Shown here in pieces: positions 14,192-25,015 of a stretch of DNA of 64,000 nt. The notes beneath the pieces are model-generated. The model saw nothing but the letters and a program-made list of their open reading frames with translations, did not search any database and had not been told where the DNA came from. The first letter of the stretch is position 1. Each line of letters opens with the position of its first letter. The stretch comes from Mycobacterium dioxanotrophicus. GTDB lineage: Bacteria; Actinomycetota; Actinomycetes; Mycobacteriales; Mycobacteriaceae. The stretch spans positions 3,038,001 through 3,102,000 of the forward strand of contig NZ_CP020809.1 of NCBI RefSeq assembly GCF_002157835.1, given 5' to 3'. The translations under genes and the position numbers were made by a program.

Positions 14192-15111
14192 TCTGCGAGC
14201 GCACGATACTGCTGGTGGTACACACCGGACGGGATGAGGCCACCGAGGTCGCCCGCCGGGTCGAAAAAGTGCTGGGCGACAACGGGATCGGCCTGCGGGT
14301 GCTGTCGGCCGAAGCCGTCGACCGGGGCCCGCTGCACCTGGCTCCCGACGACATGCGCGCACTCGGTGTCGAGATCGAGGTGGTCGACCCCGACGAACGC
14401 GCCGCCGAGGGCTGCGAGCTGGTGCTGGTGCTGGGTGGTGACGGCACGTTCCTGCGGGCCGCCGAGTTGGCGCGCAATGTGGAGATCCCGGTGTTGGGCG
14501 TCAACCTCGGCCGGATCGGATTCCTGGCCGAGGCCGAAGCCGAGGCCATTGACCACGTGCTCGACCATGTCATCAAGCGGGCCTACCGGATCGAGAACCG
14601 GATGACCCTCGATGTGTCGGTGCGCGTCGGCAACGACATCATCAACCGGGGCTGGGCGCTCAACGAGGCGAGCCTCGAAAAGGGGCCCCGGCTCGGCGTA
14701 CTCGGCGTGGTTCTCGAAGTGGACGGCCGGCCGGTGTCGGCGTTCGGTTGCGATGGGGTGTTGGTCTCCACGCCCACCGGGTCCACGGCATACGCCTTCT
14801 CCGCGGGCGGCCCGGTGCTCTGGCCGGACTTGGAGGCGATCTTGGTGGTACCCAACAACGCCCACGCGTTGTTCGCCCGGCCGATGGTCACCAGCCCGGA
14901 TGCGTCGATCGCCATCGAGATCGAGGCCAGTGGTCATGACGCCCTGGTGTTCTGCGACGGCCGCCGGGAGATGGTCCTGCCCGCCGGCGGACGGTTGGAG
15001 GTGACCCGATGCGGGACGCCGTTGAAATGGGTCCGGCTCGACAGCGCACCGTTCACCGACCGGCTCGTGCGCAAATTCCAGCTGCCGGTCAGAGGCTGGC
15101 GGGGGAAGTAG
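14188..15111 (+). CDS. nadK: NAD kinase
   Basis: 307 residues. Phosphorylates NAD to NADP, in mycobacteria with ATP or polyphosphate. The [11 protein letters not shown] motif (catalytic Asp) is near residue 85. The NE motif ([10 protein letters not shown]) and [21 protein letters not shown], the NAD-binding conserved block, follow. Start ATG 14188 overlaps the tlyA stop. Same order as Rv1694-Rv1696. Confidence 0.95.
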   Translation: MICERTILLVVHTGRDEATEVARRVEKVLGDNGIGLRVLSAEAVDRGPLHLAPDDMRALGVEIEVVDPDERAAEGCELVLVLGGDGTFLRAAELARNVEIPVLGVNLGRIGFLAEAEAEAIDHVLDHVIKRAYRIENRMTLDVSVRVGNDIINRGWALNEASLEKGPRLGVLGVVLEVDGRPVSAFGCDGVLVSTPTGSTAYAFSAGGPVLWPDLEAILVVPNNAHALFARPMVTSPDASIAIEIEASGHDALVFCDGRREMVLPAGGRLEVTRCGTPLKWVRLDSAPFTDRLVRKFQLPVRGWRGK

Positions 15112-15115
15112 GCAC

Positions 15116-16879
15116 GTGCTAGCTGAGATCCGAATCGAATCGCTCGGCGCGATCAGCTCTGCCACCGCCGAGTTCGACCGCGGACTGACCGTGTTGACCG
15201 GTGAGACCGGCATGGGCAAGACCATGGTGGTCACGAGCCTGCATCTGCTCGGCGGTGCTCGTGCGGATGCCACCCGGGTGCGGTCGGGTGCTGACCGGGC
15301 CGTGGTCGAAGGACGGTTCAGCACCACAGAACTCGGTGCCGACGTGGCACTGCGGGTCGATGAGCTGCTGGAATCCTCCGGTGCCGACCGCGACGACGAC
15401 GGAACGGTGATCGCCGCGCGTTCGGTCAGCCGGGTCGGGCCATCGCGCGCGTACCTCGGCGGCCGCAGCGTGCCGGCGAAGTCGCTGAGCAGTTTCACCG
15501 CTGAAGTGCTGACGCTGCACGGACAGAACGATCAGCTGCGATTGATGCGTCCGGACGAGCAGCGGGTGGCGCTGGACCGGTATGCCGACGTGGACAAGCT
15601 GTTGGCGCGGTATCGCCGTATCCGGGAGGAATGGCAGCTCGCGCGCAAGGATCTCGTCGACCGTCGGCAACGGGCGCGCGAACTCGCCCAGGAGGCCGAC
15701 CGGCTGAGCTTCGGGATCAACGAGATCGACGCAGTGGCACCGCAGCCCGGTGAGGACGAGGCCATCGTCGCCGACATCCGGCGGCTCTCGGAGCTCGATG
15801 CGCTGCGGGAGGCCGCGCAGACGGCGCGAGTGGCGCTGTCCGGTGCGCTCGACGATCCGTCGCCGGATGCGGTGTCGGCGACCGACGGTGTGGGGCAGGC
15901 GAAATCGGCTCTGGAGTCCACCGATGACGCGTCGCTGCAGGCGCTGGGCGTCCGATTGGCCGAAGCGGTCGTGGTGATCAGCGACGTCACCGCAGAGCTC
16001 GGTCATTACCTGGACGAATTGCCCAGCGATGCAAGCACATTGGAGACCAAGCTGGCGCGGCAGGCGGAGCTGCGCACACTGACCCGCAAGTACGCGGCAG
16101 ATATCGACGGGGTGCTGGCCTGGGCCCGTGATGCCGCCGACCGGCTGGCACAGCTGGACGTGTCGGAGGAGACGTTGGCCACGTTGGAGCGTCGCGTCGG
16201 AGAACTGGAAGGCCAGGTGGTGGCGGCCGCCGGCGAGCTGACCAAGGTCAGGGTCAAGGCCGCCAAGGGTCTGGCCAAGGCGGTCACGTCGGAACTGGCC
16301 GGCTTGGCCATGGCCAATGCGATCTTCAGCATCACCGTGACCCCGATGCCCGCGCGGGCCGACGACTCATCACCGGTGACACTGCCGGACGGGACGGTCG
16401 TACACGCCGGCCACGACGGGGTCGATGCCGTCGAGTTCGGCTTCACCGCGCACCGCGGCGCCGATGTTCTCCCGTTGACCAAGAGCGCATCGGGCGGTGA
16501 GCTCTCGCGCGTCATGCTCGCGCTCGAGGTGGTGCTGTCGGCCTCGGCCGAGGGCACCACGATGGTGTTCGACGAGGTCGACGCCGGTGTGGGTGGACGC
16601 GCGGCAGTGCAGATCGGCCGCCGGTTGGCCCGGCTGGCCCGGACCCATCAGGTCATCGTCGTCACCCACCTCCCGCAGGTGGCGGCCTACGCCGACGCGC
16701 ACCTGCTCGTCGATGCCGGTGACGGACGCCGCAAGTCCAGCGGCGTGCGGCGGATCGATGACGACGAGCGCGTCGCCGAACTGGCCAGAATGCTGGCCGG
16801 CCTGGGGGAGTCCGACAGCGGCAGGGCACATGCCAGGGAACTGCTGGAAGCGGCGCAGCAGGAACGCACTGCGCCCTGA
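15116..16879 (+). CDS. recN: DNA repair ATPase RecN
   Basis: 587 residues, SMC-like. Walker A GETGMGKT (the usual family form is GETGAGKS) is at residues 31-38. A coiled-coil region covers about 150-380. The ABC signature KSASGGELSRVMLALE, Walker B TMVFDEVDAGVGGR and the H-loop VTHLPQVAA lie near the C-terminus. It acts in double-strand break repair. GTG start at 15116, four bases after the nadK stop. The next core gene, steA, is displaced by a 3.4-kb accessory insert. Confidence 0.95.
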   Translation: MLAEIRIESLGAISSATAEFDRGLTVLTGETGMGKTMVVTSLHLLGGARADATRVRSGADRAVVEGRFSTTELGADVALRVDELLESSGADRDDDGTVIAARSVSRVGPSRAYLGGRSVPAKSLSSFTAEVLTLHGQNDQLRLMRPDEQRVALDRYADVDKLLARYRRIREEWQLARKDLVDRRQRARELAQEADRLSFGINEIDAVAPQPGEDEAIVADIRRLSELDALREAAQTARVALSGALDDPSPDAVSATDGVGQAKSALESTDDASLQALGVRLAEAVVVISDVTAELGHYLDELPSDASTLETKLARQAELRTLTRKYAADIDGVLAWARDAADRLAQLDVSEETLATLERRVGELEGQVVAAAGELTKVRVKAAKGLAKAVTSELAGLAMANAIFSITVTPMPARADDSSPVTLPDGTVVHAGHDGVDAVEFGFTAHRGADVLPLTKSASGGELSRVMLALEVVLSASAEGTTMVFDEVDAGVGGRAAVQIGRRLARLARTHQVIVVTHLPQVAAYADAHLLVDAGDGRRKSSGVRRIDDDERVAELARMLAGLGESDSGRAHARELLEAAQQERTAP

Positions 16880-17080
16880 CGGGTCCGCCTGCGTCAGGCC
16901 GGATTGGCCGGGGAGAGTTCGGCCGCACCCCAGCGCAACGGGCTCACGTCGCTGAGCTCCACCAGTTCGGTCATCGTGAAGTCGATCCAGCACTGGCTAC
17001 CGGCCGCAGGCTGCTCTTTCTGGCGAGTCCCCGTTTCTGAGTCCACCCGGTCTTGGAGTCGGGGTTTGGTTGATCCAGAT

Positions 17081-17956
17081 TCAGTTGATCTCGCAGGCCA
17101 CCGGGGTGTGGGTGCACCTGCATGCCGCAGCGTACTCGGCCGGCGTTAGGTAACCCAGCGATGAGTGGCGGTGTCGGTGGTTATGCTCTTCCTTGAAGTC
17201 TCCGATGACCACGCGGGCCTCGAACAGGGTGTTCCAGTGATTGCGGTTGAGGCACTCCTTCCGAAGCCGGTTGTTAAATGATTCAATATGCCCGTTATTC
17301 CACGGCGTCCCTGGCGGAATATACGACGTACCTAACTTGCCGTCGCAAAACTGTTGCAGCGCTTGAGAAATGAACTCCGGACCGTTATCCATCCGCAGCA
17401 CCTTCGGCGGCCCGCCGGCCACGGCGAACACCTTCTCCAGCTCATCGACGAGCTCCTTGCCGGTGATCGAGCGTTCGACCATGTTCAGCAGCGACTCGCG
17501 GGTGTGCTCGTCGACCATCGAGGCGATCTTGATCGCCTTGCCGTCGACAGTGGAATCGAACTGGAAGTCGATCGCCCACACCACCTTCGGAGCATCGGCC
17601 TCGATCGGCGGGATCGACGACACCCCAGCCCGCTTACGCGGCGACCTGACTTTCACCTGCAGCCCCTCCTCGCGCCACAGACGGTGGATCTTCTTCTTGT
17701 TGACCTCACGGCGCTCGTCGTAGCGCAACGCCGCCCAGGCGCGGCGGAACCCGTGACATGGGTGTTTGGTGGCGTAGGAACGCAGCCAGGCCCGCGTCTC
17801 GGCGTCCGGATCGACGGGGGTCTGCGACAGTGGCAGGCGGCGGTGGGTGGAGCGGGCCAGCCCAACTGCGGTGCACGCCAACCGTTCCGACATGCCCAAC
17901 GTGGTGGTGAGCATGACGACGGCGCGGCGCTTGGCAGCTGGGCCTAGAATTTTCCC
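17081..17956 (-). CDS. IS3-family transposase OrfB (element 1), DDE integrase domain
   Basis: The frame opens at the slippery site and runs about 290 codons; an internal ATG at 17914 could also be used. HTH_21-like N-terminal helices are followed by an rve core with DDE residues in AIDFQFDSTVDG, RMDNGPEFIS and GHIESFNNRLRKECLN. The C-terminal HSSLGYLTPAEYAA is typical. No frameshift or lost catalytic residue, so the element may still move. Confidence 0.9.
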   Translation of the reverse strand, partial: GKILGPAAKRRAVVMLTTTLGMSERLACTAVGLARSTHRRLPLSQTPVDPDAETRAWLRSYATKHPCHGFRRAWAALRYDERREVNKKKIHRLWREEGLQVKVRSPRKRAGVSSIPPIEADAPKVVWAIDFQFDSTVDGKAIKIASMVDEHTRESLLNMVERSITGKELVDELEKVFAVAGGPPKVLRMDNGPEFISQALQQFCDGKLGTSYIPPGTPWNNGHIESFNNRLRKECLNRNHWNTLFEARVVIGDFKEEHNHRHRHSSLGYLTPAEYAAACRCTHTPVACEIN

Positions 17957-18225
17957 TTGGCGACCTCCCGCAAGGCGTCTTTGACCAGCTCAGCCTCGGC
18001 CAGCAGCCGCTTGAGCCGAGCGTTCTGCTCGCGCAGCTCCTTGAGTTCCTTGGCGGCATCGGTGTCCATCCCGCCATAGGCGCGGCGCCAGTTGTACAGC
18101 GTCGCCGCCGACACCTCCAGCTCAGCGGCGATCTCCTCACCGGTCTTACCCGCCGCAGCCAACTCGTCCGCGCGACGCAGCTTGCGCACAATGTCCTCCG
18201 CGGAATGCCGCTTCCGACCAGCCAT
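17944..18225 (-). CDS. IS3-family transposase OrfA (element 1)
   Basis: 93 residues. Helix-turn-helix: SAEDIVRKLRRADELAAAGKTGEEIAAELEVSAATLYNWRRAYGG. A leucine-zipper-like coil follows: ELKELREQNARLKRLLAEAELVKDAL. Near its stop the heptamer GGGAAAA (complement of 17950-17956) is positioned as G-GGA-AAA, the classic -1 slippage site that joins OrfA to OrfB to make the active transposase. Confidence 0.9.
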   Translation of the reverse strand: MAGRKRHSAEDIVRKLRRADELAAAGKTGEEIAAELEVSAATLYNWRRAYGGMDTDAAKELKELREQNARLKRLLAEAELVKDALREVAKGKF

Positions 18226-19079
18226 ACGTTCATCGTCCCTTCACGCCCGACATCGGGCTACAGGACTCTAAAACTGCATGGACCCAATCAGTGGGAACAC
18301 GCCATTTCCATCCGATCTCGGCGGTTCCGGTGAGTTGGAGGGTGGCGCCGGTGTGCCAGTCCGGGATCAGCAGTCCGCAGCGGGGATTGGCGCTGATGTT
18401 GCCGAGCGTCATGAACATCGAGTTGCCGCGGTAATCCGGCCAGCGCAAGCGCGTCGGCGAAAGTACCTGGAGGAATCCGGGATTGCCGCCGCGGTGGGAT
18501 GCATCGGTGTTTCCCTCGAGGTCGGCGGACCCGATGAAGAACGTATCGGTCGCGACGATCGTTCTGCGGTGATCCTCGGAGAGAATTACCGTGCGGTGGG
18601 CGCGGGGGAGGGCGGTCGGTCGCACCGCCTCGACGTGGCGGCGCGTGATGTATTTCGGGCAGTTCGAGTACACCTGCTCGGTGCGGATCCGCACCCCACC
18701 GCTGATCGGCTCGGCTGTTCCGTTGACCCGCATCCGGCGTCGCGTCTGCGGCTGGACAGCGATCAGGCCCACCGGGCGGGTCCGCTGCAGGGCGTCGTGC
18801 AGCGGGTCGCACGCAGCGGGTAGCCCGCTGATCGTGACGGTCCGCGCGTCCTCGGCGCGCACGAAGCCGGGCGCCCCGGCGATCAGGCTGGTCCATAGCC
18901 GGCCCGCGTCGTCGGCCGCGGCCAGCACGATCAGAGGTTGGTCGGTCAGGAAGTCCGCCGCGGCAGCGGGGATTTCTTGGCGGACCATCCGGCCGACGCG
19001 TTCGGCGATCTCGGTCTGGCCCATGCGCTGCTGGACCGCGAGCTCACCTGGGTGATAGAGAGCGTTCACCGCGACCGAC

Positions 19080-19541
19080 TCAGAAGAAGCCGCAGGTGGG
19101 AGCCGAACCGCTGGGTGCCGGGGCATGCTCTGCGCCGCCGGGTGCGTACACCTCCAGCCGGATGCCGTCGGGGTCGGTGAAGAAGATGCCACCCGATGCG
19201 GCCCCCTCTCCGTGTGCGACGACACCGTCGTAGGCGAACCGGACATCGTGTTCCTTGAGTACCGCCTCCACTGCCCGCACCTGATCCACGCTGTCGACCT
19301 CGAACGACAGGTGGTGCAGGCCAGGCGTATTCGCCGAGAAGGCGCCGTCGCTCTGCTGCCAGAGGGTCAGTCGAAGGACGCCTTCGGACCCGAGGAATGC
19401 GTACCGGTGCTCGCCGTCCGTACTGACGCTGATGGGCTCGAAACCGAGGGCCCGTCGATAGAACTCGATCGACCGCTCGAGGTCGGTGACGTTGAGGCCG
19501 ACATGGCCGGTGGCGGGGCGGGGGGTGATGGCGGTGGGCAT
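19080..19541 (-). CDS. VOC-superfamily (glyoxalase/dioxygenase-like) protein
   Basis: 153 residues with two beta-alpha-beta-beta-beta modules. Metal-ligand candidates are in GHVGLNVTDLERSIEFYRRALGF (His), GLHHLSFEVDSVDQV (His) and GIRLEVYAPGG (Glu). This matches ring-cleaving dioxygenases, glyoxalase I or fosfomycin-type thiol transferases; the substrate cannot be told. It is the first gene of a two-gene unit with the broken PPOX-like gene and is divergent from the ABATE/CGNR regulator. Confidence 0.85.
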   Translation of the reverse strand: MPTAITPRPATGHVGLNVTDLERSIEFYRRALGFEPISVSTDGEHRYAFLGSEGVLRLTLWQQSDGAFSANTPGLHHLSFEVDSVDQVRAVEAVLKEHDVRFAYDGVVAHGEGAASGGIFFTDPDGIRLEVYAPGGAEHAPAPSGSAPTCGFF

Positions 19542-19561
19542 CGTGCTCCTCCAAGAGGCGT

Positions 19562-19625
19562 AACCGATAAACTGACAAATGAAGGTTAGGCAGAATTCCG
19601 ACGGGGTGTCAACCGGTTAAACTAA
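19562..19625. promoter_or_regulatory. Paired direct repeats in the VOC / ABATE divergent promoter
   Basis: AACCGATAAACTGA (19562-19575) and AACCGGTTAAACTAA (19611-19625) are near-identical copies 49 bases apart in the 136-base gap between two divergent genes. The second includes the palindrome AACCGGTT. They are a plausible operator pair for the adjacent CGNR zinc-finger protein; that is inference. Confidence 0.45.
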
Positions 19626-19677
19626 TTTCAATGGTTAGTCGGTCGGGGTCCGGTTCGCCGCGGAAGGAGGCGGGATA

Positions 19678-20205
19678 ATGTCGGGTATGCGCGATCCGCG
19701 CCCTCACCTCGGCGAACCCCTCGCGCTGGATCTGTTGAACACGCGATGGATGTCGAGTGACGGCCCCCAAGACCTGCTGTCCGACGTGGATGGCGTGCAG
19801 TGCTGGCTTGCGACCAACCACCTCGCCGATCGCTGCCGGGCCGACGAAGAGGTGCGCAGTGCGCTGGTGGCCACGCGCGAGGCGATCCTCGCGGTGGTCG
19901 AGCGCCGCTCCTCGGACGACCTCAATGCCGTGCTCGACCGCGGCCGGATCCGGCGGACGCTTTCCGAGTCCGGCCCGCAAGAACTCGCCGACGTACCGCA
20001 CCCATGGCTCGCGCCGTGGCTGGCGGCCGACAGTCTGTTGAGTTTGCTCGGAGAGGCACCCGATCGCATCAAGCAGTGCGCGCACCCGCACTGCATCTTG
20101 TGGTTCCACGACACCTCGAAGAACGGCGCGCGACGGTGGCATTCGATGGCGGTCTGCGGCAATCGGGCGAAGGCTGCGCGTCACTACGCCGCGAAGCGCG
20201 ATTGA
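19678..20205 (+). CDS. ABATE-domain / CGNR zinc-finger putative regulator
   Basis: 175 residues. GGAAGGAGG (19662-19670) precedes ATG 19678. The ABATE domain (about 10-125) begins GEPLALDLLNTRW, as usual. The C-terminal CGNR zinc finger has ligands in IKQCAHPHCILWFHDTSKNGARRWHSMAVCGNRAKAARHY. Such proteins are thought to be stress-responsive DNA-binding regulators. Its divergent placement suggests control of the VOC/PPOX-like pair. Confidence 0.85.
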   Translation: MSGMRDPRPHLGEPLALDLLNTRWMSSDGPQDLLSDVDGVQCWLATNHLADRCRADEEVRSALVATREAILAVVERRSSDDLNAVLDRGRIRRTLSESGPQELADVPHPWLAPWLAADSLLSLLGEAPDRIKQCAHPHCILWFHDTSKNGARRWHSMAVCGNRAKAARHYAAKRD

Positions 20206-20226
20206 GACCGTTTAGTTGTTACGCAT

Positions 20227-20241
20227 GTGACTAAAGGTCAC
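20227..20241. promoter_or_regulatory. Inverted repeat upstream of steA
   Basis: GTGAC-TAAAG-GTCAC, a 5-bp perfect inverted repeat 65 bases before the steA start. It is close to a CRP-type site (TGTGA...TCACT), but the spacer is 7 rather than 6 bases. Weak evidence. Confidence 0.3.
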
Positions 20242-20305
20242 TTCTGAGGCTGATGTTACGGCGCGCCTCCGTGGCTAGCCCGTTGATCCCCGACAGAATC
20301 GGCGC

Positions 20306-21490
20306 ATGAAGATGTCAGCGCTGCTTGCCCGCAATGCCAGTTCGCGCCCGGGGATCACGGGAACTGCCCGGGTGGACCGCGACATCGATCGACTTCTTCG
20401 CCGAGTGGGGGCCGGGGACATCGTCGTGCTCGACGTCCAGGACCTGGACCGGATCACCGCAGACGCGCTGGTCGAGGCCAATGTCGCCGGTGTCGTCAAC
20501 GCATCCCCCTCGATCTCCGGCCGCTATCCCAATCTGGGTCCGGAGGTGCTGGTCGCCAACGGCGTGGTGCTCATCGACGAGGCCGGCCCCGAGATCTTCA
20601 AGAAGGTCAAAGACGGCGCGCGGGTGCGGTTGAACAACGGCGGCGTGTACGCCGGTGACCGGCGCCTCGCCCTGGGCACCGAGCGCACCGACCATGAGAT
20701 CCACGACCTCATGCACGAGGCCAAGAGCGGATTGGTGGCCCATCTCGAGGCCTTCGCCGGCAACACCATCGAGTTCATCCGCAGCGAGAGCCCCCTGCTC
20801 ATCGACGGCATCGGCATCCCGGACGTCGACGTCGACCTGCACCGCAGGCACGTGGTGATCGTCGCCGAGGAACCCAACGCCGCCGCGGACCTCAGGGCCC
20901 TCAAGCCGTTCATCAAGGAGTATCAGCCGGTTCTCGTCGGTGTCGGGGTCGGCGCCGACGTGCTGCGCAAGGCCGGGTACCGGCCCGCGCTGATCGTCGG
21001 TGATCCGGACAAGCTGAGCGTGGAGGTGCTGCGCTGCGGCGCCCAGGTGGTGCTGCCCGCCGACGCCGATGGCCACGCCGCCGGGCTCGAGCGCATTCAG
21101 GATCTCGGGATCGGGGCGATGACCTTCCCGGCCGCCGGGTCGGCCGCCGACCTCGCGCTGCTGCTGTGTGACCACCACGGCGCCTCGCTGATCGTCACCG
21201 CGGGCCACGCCGCCAACATCGAGGAGTTCTTCGACCGCTCCCGGCAGGCCAGCAACCCGTCGACCTTCCTGACCCGGCTGAAGGTGGGGGAGAAGCTGGT
21301 CGACGCCAAAGCGGTGGCAACGCTCTACCGCAGCCGGGTGTCCGGCGGTGCGATCGCGCTGCTGGTGCTGGCCATGCTGGTGGCCGTCATCGTCGCGCTG
21401 TGGGTGTCGCGCGCCGACACCGCGGTGCTCGACTGGGTGGCCAACTATTGGCACCAGTTCATCACCTGGGTGCAGGGCCTGGTCAGCTAG
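20306..21490 (+). CDS. steA: SteA-like membrane-anchored septal protein (Rv1697-like)
   Basis: 394 residues. A large cytoplasmic part with nucleotide-binding character (PVLVGVGVGADVLRKAGYRPALIVGDPDKLS, a thiamin-pyrophosphokinase-like segment) precedes one C-terminal membrane helix, GGAIALLVLAMLVAVIVALWV, and a short outer tail. The corynebacterial homologue SteA works with SteB at the division septum to control cell-wall hydrolases. The steB homologue follows 14 bases after, as in Rv1697-Rv1698. Start ATG 20306; ATG 20312 is possible. Confidence 0.9.
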   Translation: MKMSALLARNASSRPGITGTARVDRDIDRLLRRVGAGDIVVLDVQDLDRITADALVEANVAGVVNASPSISGRYPNLGPEVLVANGVVLIDEAGPEIFKKVKDGARVRLNNGGVYAGDRRLALGTERTDHEIHDLMHEAKSGLVAHLEAFAGNTIEFIRSESPLLIDGIGIPDVDVDLHRRHVVIVAEEPNAAADLRALKPFIKEYQPVLVGVGVGADVLRKAGYRPALIVGDPDKLSVEVLRCGAQVVLPADADGHAAGLERIQDLGIGAMTFPAAGSAADLALLLCDHHGASLIVTAGHAANIEEFFDRSRQASNPSTFLTRLKVGEKLVDAKAVATLYRSRVSGGAIALLVLAMLVAVIVALWVSRADTAVLDWVANYWHQFITWVQGLVS

Positions 21491-21504
21491 TCGACGGCTG
21501 AGCT

Positions 21505-22443
21505 GTGATTTCACTACGCGCACACGCGATCTCGTTGGCAGCGGTGTTCCTGGCGCTGGCCATCGGCGTCGCCCTCGGGTCCGGGCTGCTGTCCAACACG
21601 GTGCTGTCCGGTTTGCGTGACGACAAACAACAGCTTCAACACCAGATCGACTCGCTCACCGAGGACAAGAACGCGCTCAACCAGAAACTCAACGCCGCAG
21701 GCGAATTCGATGCGCAACTGGCGCCGCGGATGGTGCGTGACGCGCTCAAGGACAAGTCCGTGGTGCTGTTCCGCACGCCCGACGCCGCCGACGGCGATGT
21801 CGACGCGATCGCGCGCATCATCGGACAGGCCGGCGGCACCGTCAGCGGCGCGGTGTCGATGACGAGCGAGTTCGTCGAGGCCAACTCTGCCGACAAGTTG
21901 CTCTCGGTGGTCAACTCGCCCGTCGTGCCCGCAGGCAAACAGCTCAACACCGTCGCCCTCGACCAAGGCTCGCAGGCGGGCGACCTTCTCGGGATGGCGC
22001 TGCTCATCGACAAGAACCCGACGGTTCCTCCGGTCGACGACACCCAGCGCAACACCGTGCTGACCGCGCTGCGCGATACCGGGTTCCTCAGCTACAACGG
22101 GCACATCGGCGCCGCCAACACCGCGGTGATCGTGACGGGAGGGCCGTTGGGCGACGACGGCGGCAACCGCGGGACCACGGTCGCGCGACTGGCCGCCGGG
22201 CTGGCTCCGCACGGATCCGGTGTCGTCCTGATCGGCCGCGATGGTTCGGCCTCGGGCACGGGCCCGGTCGCGGTGGTCAGATCCGATGCCGGTCTCACCG
22301 GCGCCGTCAGTACTGTCGACGACGCTGACACCAGCGCTGGCCAGATCACGACCGTGTTGGCCCTCGGCGAACTCGCGTCCGGTGGCAAGCCGGGACAGTA
22401 CGGCACTGGTCGCGGTGCGGCCTCGGTCACCCTGCCGCAGTAG
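21505..22443 (+). CDS. steB: SteB / MctB-like envelope protein (Rv1698-like)
   Basis: 312 residues from GTG 21505. An uncleaved N-terminal signal anchor (HAISLAAVFLALAIGVALGSGLL) is followed by a short coiled coil (DDKQQLQHQIDSLTEDKNALNQKLNA) and an extracytoplasmic alpha/beta domain. The M. tuberculosis protein is named MctB for copper tolerance and was proposed as an outer-membrane channel; the corynebacterial homologue SteB activates a septal peptidoglycan hydrolase. Which role applies here cannot be decided from sequence. Confidence 0.88.
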   Translation: MISLRAHAISLAAVFLALAIGVALGSGLLSNTVLSGLRDDKQQLQHQIDSLTEDKNALNQKLNAAGEFDAQLAPRMVRDALKDKSVVLFRTPDAADGDVDAIARIIGQAGGTVSGAVSMTSEFVEANSADKLLSVVNSPVVPAGKQLNTVALDQGSQAGDLLGMALLIDKNPTVPPVDDTQRNTVLTALRDTGFLSYNGHIGAANTAVIVTGGPLGDDGGNRGTTVARLAAGLAPHGSGVVLIGRDGSASGTGPVAVVRSDAGLTGAVSTVDDADTSAGQITTVLALGELASGGKPGQYGTGRGAASVTLPQ

Positions 22444-22454
22444 CGGCCCGCATA

Positions 22455-22529
22455 GATTTGCTCCTCATGTCCGCGGTATCTGATTTGCTCCTCGCGTCCG
22501 CGGCACCGATTTGCTCCTCCCGTCCGCGG
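22455..22529 (+). repeat. Three 22-bp direct repeats between steB and pyrG
   Basis: Copies at 22455-22476, 22482-22503 and 22508-22529 read GATTTGCTCCTC, two variable bases (AT, GC, CC), then GTCCGCGG, with spacers of 5 and 4 bases. They fill the start of the roughly 190-base intergenic gap before pyrG. The spacers are far too short for CRISPR. They could bind a regulator of pyrG or be copies of a small dispersed repeat. Confidence 0.9.
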
Positions 22530-22563
22530 TGCGTCTGCAACAGCTTGTCCGCGACGGTGTTAA

Positions 22564-25011
<2,448 letters not shown>

Positions 25012-25015
<4 letters not shown>

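Larger units (their letters stand above)
17038..18286 (-). mobile_element. IS3-family insertion sequence no. 1
   Basis: About 1249 bases. Terminal inverted repeats: 17038-17060 (starting TGAGTCCACCCGGTC) and the complement of 18264-18286 (starting TGGGTCCATGCAGTT) match at 17 of 23 positions. It carries orfA and orfB in overlapping -1 phase with a G-GGA-AAA slippery heptamer. Flanks are TTC on the left and ATC on the right, so no exact target duplication is seen, but the flanking gene is in frame when the element is removed. It looks intact. Confidence 0.88.
16894..19069 (-). pseudogene. Pyridoxamine-5'-phosphate-oxidase-like flavoprotein gene split by an IS3-family element
   Basis: The N-terminal part (19069 down to 18287, about 261 codons) begins at GTG 19069, 11 bases after the VOC gene stop. 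It contains a PPOX-type fold: FLTDQPLIVLAAADDAGRLWTSL, DTFFIGSA, GFLQVLSPTRLRWPDYRGNSMFMTLGNI and TGATLQLTGTAEIGW. The C-terminal part (17037 down to 16894) encodes SQCWIDFTMTELVELSDVSPLRWG and ends in TGA. Removing 17038-18286 joins the parts in one frame across the point reading VPTD-ETGTRQ, giving about 309 residues. The gene is almost surely inactive. The family likely uses FMN or F420; substrate unknown. Confidence 0.85.

Noticed and set aside
20227..20241. CRP binding site before steA
   Set aside because: The spacer between TGTGA and TCAC is 7 bases, not 6; kept only as a weak inverted repeat.
22455..22529. CRISPR-like look of the triple repeat
   Set aside because: Spacers are 4-5 bases and no cas gene is near.
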